Assembly (NCBI GenBank): GCA_031279895.1
Contig: JAITHR010000150.1
Location: 1-6,230 of the forward strand
DNA: 6,230 bases
Direction of reading: 5' to 3'
Source: Spirochaetaceae bacterium
GTDB taxonomy: Bacteria; Spirochaetota; Spirochaetia; Treponematales; Breznakiellaceae
This document shows positions 6,210 through 6,230 of the stretch, one piece after another (position 1 is the stretch's first letter; every line of letters begins with the position of its first letter). The notes below the pieces were generated by a model, which saw only the letters and a list, made by a program, of their open reading frames with translations, did not search any database and was not told the DNA's origin. The translations under genes were made by a program, and so were the position numbers.

Positions 6210-6229
6210 GGCTACGCTCTCGCGCAGCC
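6210..6229 (+). repeat. variant hairpin module with TCTC loop
   Basis: GGCTACGC (6210-6217) and GCGCAGCC (6222-6229) pair over eight positions with one A-C mismatch around the loop TCTC. It occupies the slot directly after GCTTAGGCGC that holds GCCCGTCTCCGACGGC in the two preceding units, so a different stem has taken the same place in the array. Confidence 0.65.
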
Positions 6230-6230
6230 T

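Larger units (their letters stand above)
5917..6230 (+). repeat. tandem modular repeat array upstream of purL, about 92-bp period
   Basis: The array opens with two copies of CAGCCTCCGGCTG (5917-5929 and 5944-5956), 27 bases apart. The block TGGTGCAACACC(C/G)TGTCC then recurs at 5980, 6071 and 6163, spacings of 91 and 92. GCTTAGGCGC follows each at about 6015, 6107 and 6200. GCCCGTCTCCGACGGC plus TTCAGCATGGCCGC begins the units at 6027 and 6119, and these two 62-bp copies differ at one base. Between TGTCC and GCTTAGGCGC lies a variable stretch of about 20 bases. The last unit carries a different hairpin at 6210. Nothing indicates a gene: short frames here are open by chance and shift between units because 92 is not a multiple of three. 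The array runs to the window edge and may continue. Confidence 0.9.

Noticed and set aside
5917..6230. Possible integron cassette (attC) row, considered because treponemes can carry integrons
   Set aside because: No GTTRRRY/RYYYAAC core pair is seen at consistent positions, there are no cassette genes between units, and no integrase is in the window.

Overview
This GC-rich window (roughly 60 % GC by eye) carries three protein genes, all on the minus strand: purL, then a lipoprotein gene of unknown function, then trmB, which runs off the left edge. The spaces around purL are filled with short structured repeats. No tRNA, rRNA, CRISPR array, transposase or integrase is visible. PurL is the long single-chain, Clostridium/Treponema-type FGAM synthase. 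Together with the lipoprotein and the style of the intergenic heptad-like repeats, this suggests a free-living or gut spirochaete (Treponema-like). That placement is weak and rests on recollection of family distribution, not on a search.

Layout in plus coordinates: 1-626 trmB, lacking its 3' end; 657-1319 lipoprotein gene, 30 bp upstream of trmB and probably co-transcribed with it; 1320-1895 intergenic; 1896-5849 purL; 5850-6230 purL leader followed by a tandem repeat array. The first intergenic stretch holds an 11-unit, 21-bp array (1439-1669), then a mosaic of hairpin modules (1691-1880), then a 62-bp repeat (1881-1942) that overlaps the end of purL. A candidate promoter and a clear Shine-Dalgarno sequence lie just upstream of purL.

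The genes are ordinary housekeeping functions: purine biosynthesis step 4 and tRNA m7G46 methylation, plus an exported lipoprotein. The unusual content is the repeat system. The same 62-bp element occurs in inverted orientation on both sides of purL. On the left it has invaded the coding sequence, so the last 14 residues and the stop codon of PurL are repeat-derived. On the right it recurs with a 91-92 bp period. At a fixed slot in each period the hairpin stem is exchanged for an unrelated one while a TCC/TCTC loop is kept. This points to a modular family of palindromic elements able to enter coding sequence, comparable in behaviour (not by shown homology) to Rickettsia palindromic elements.
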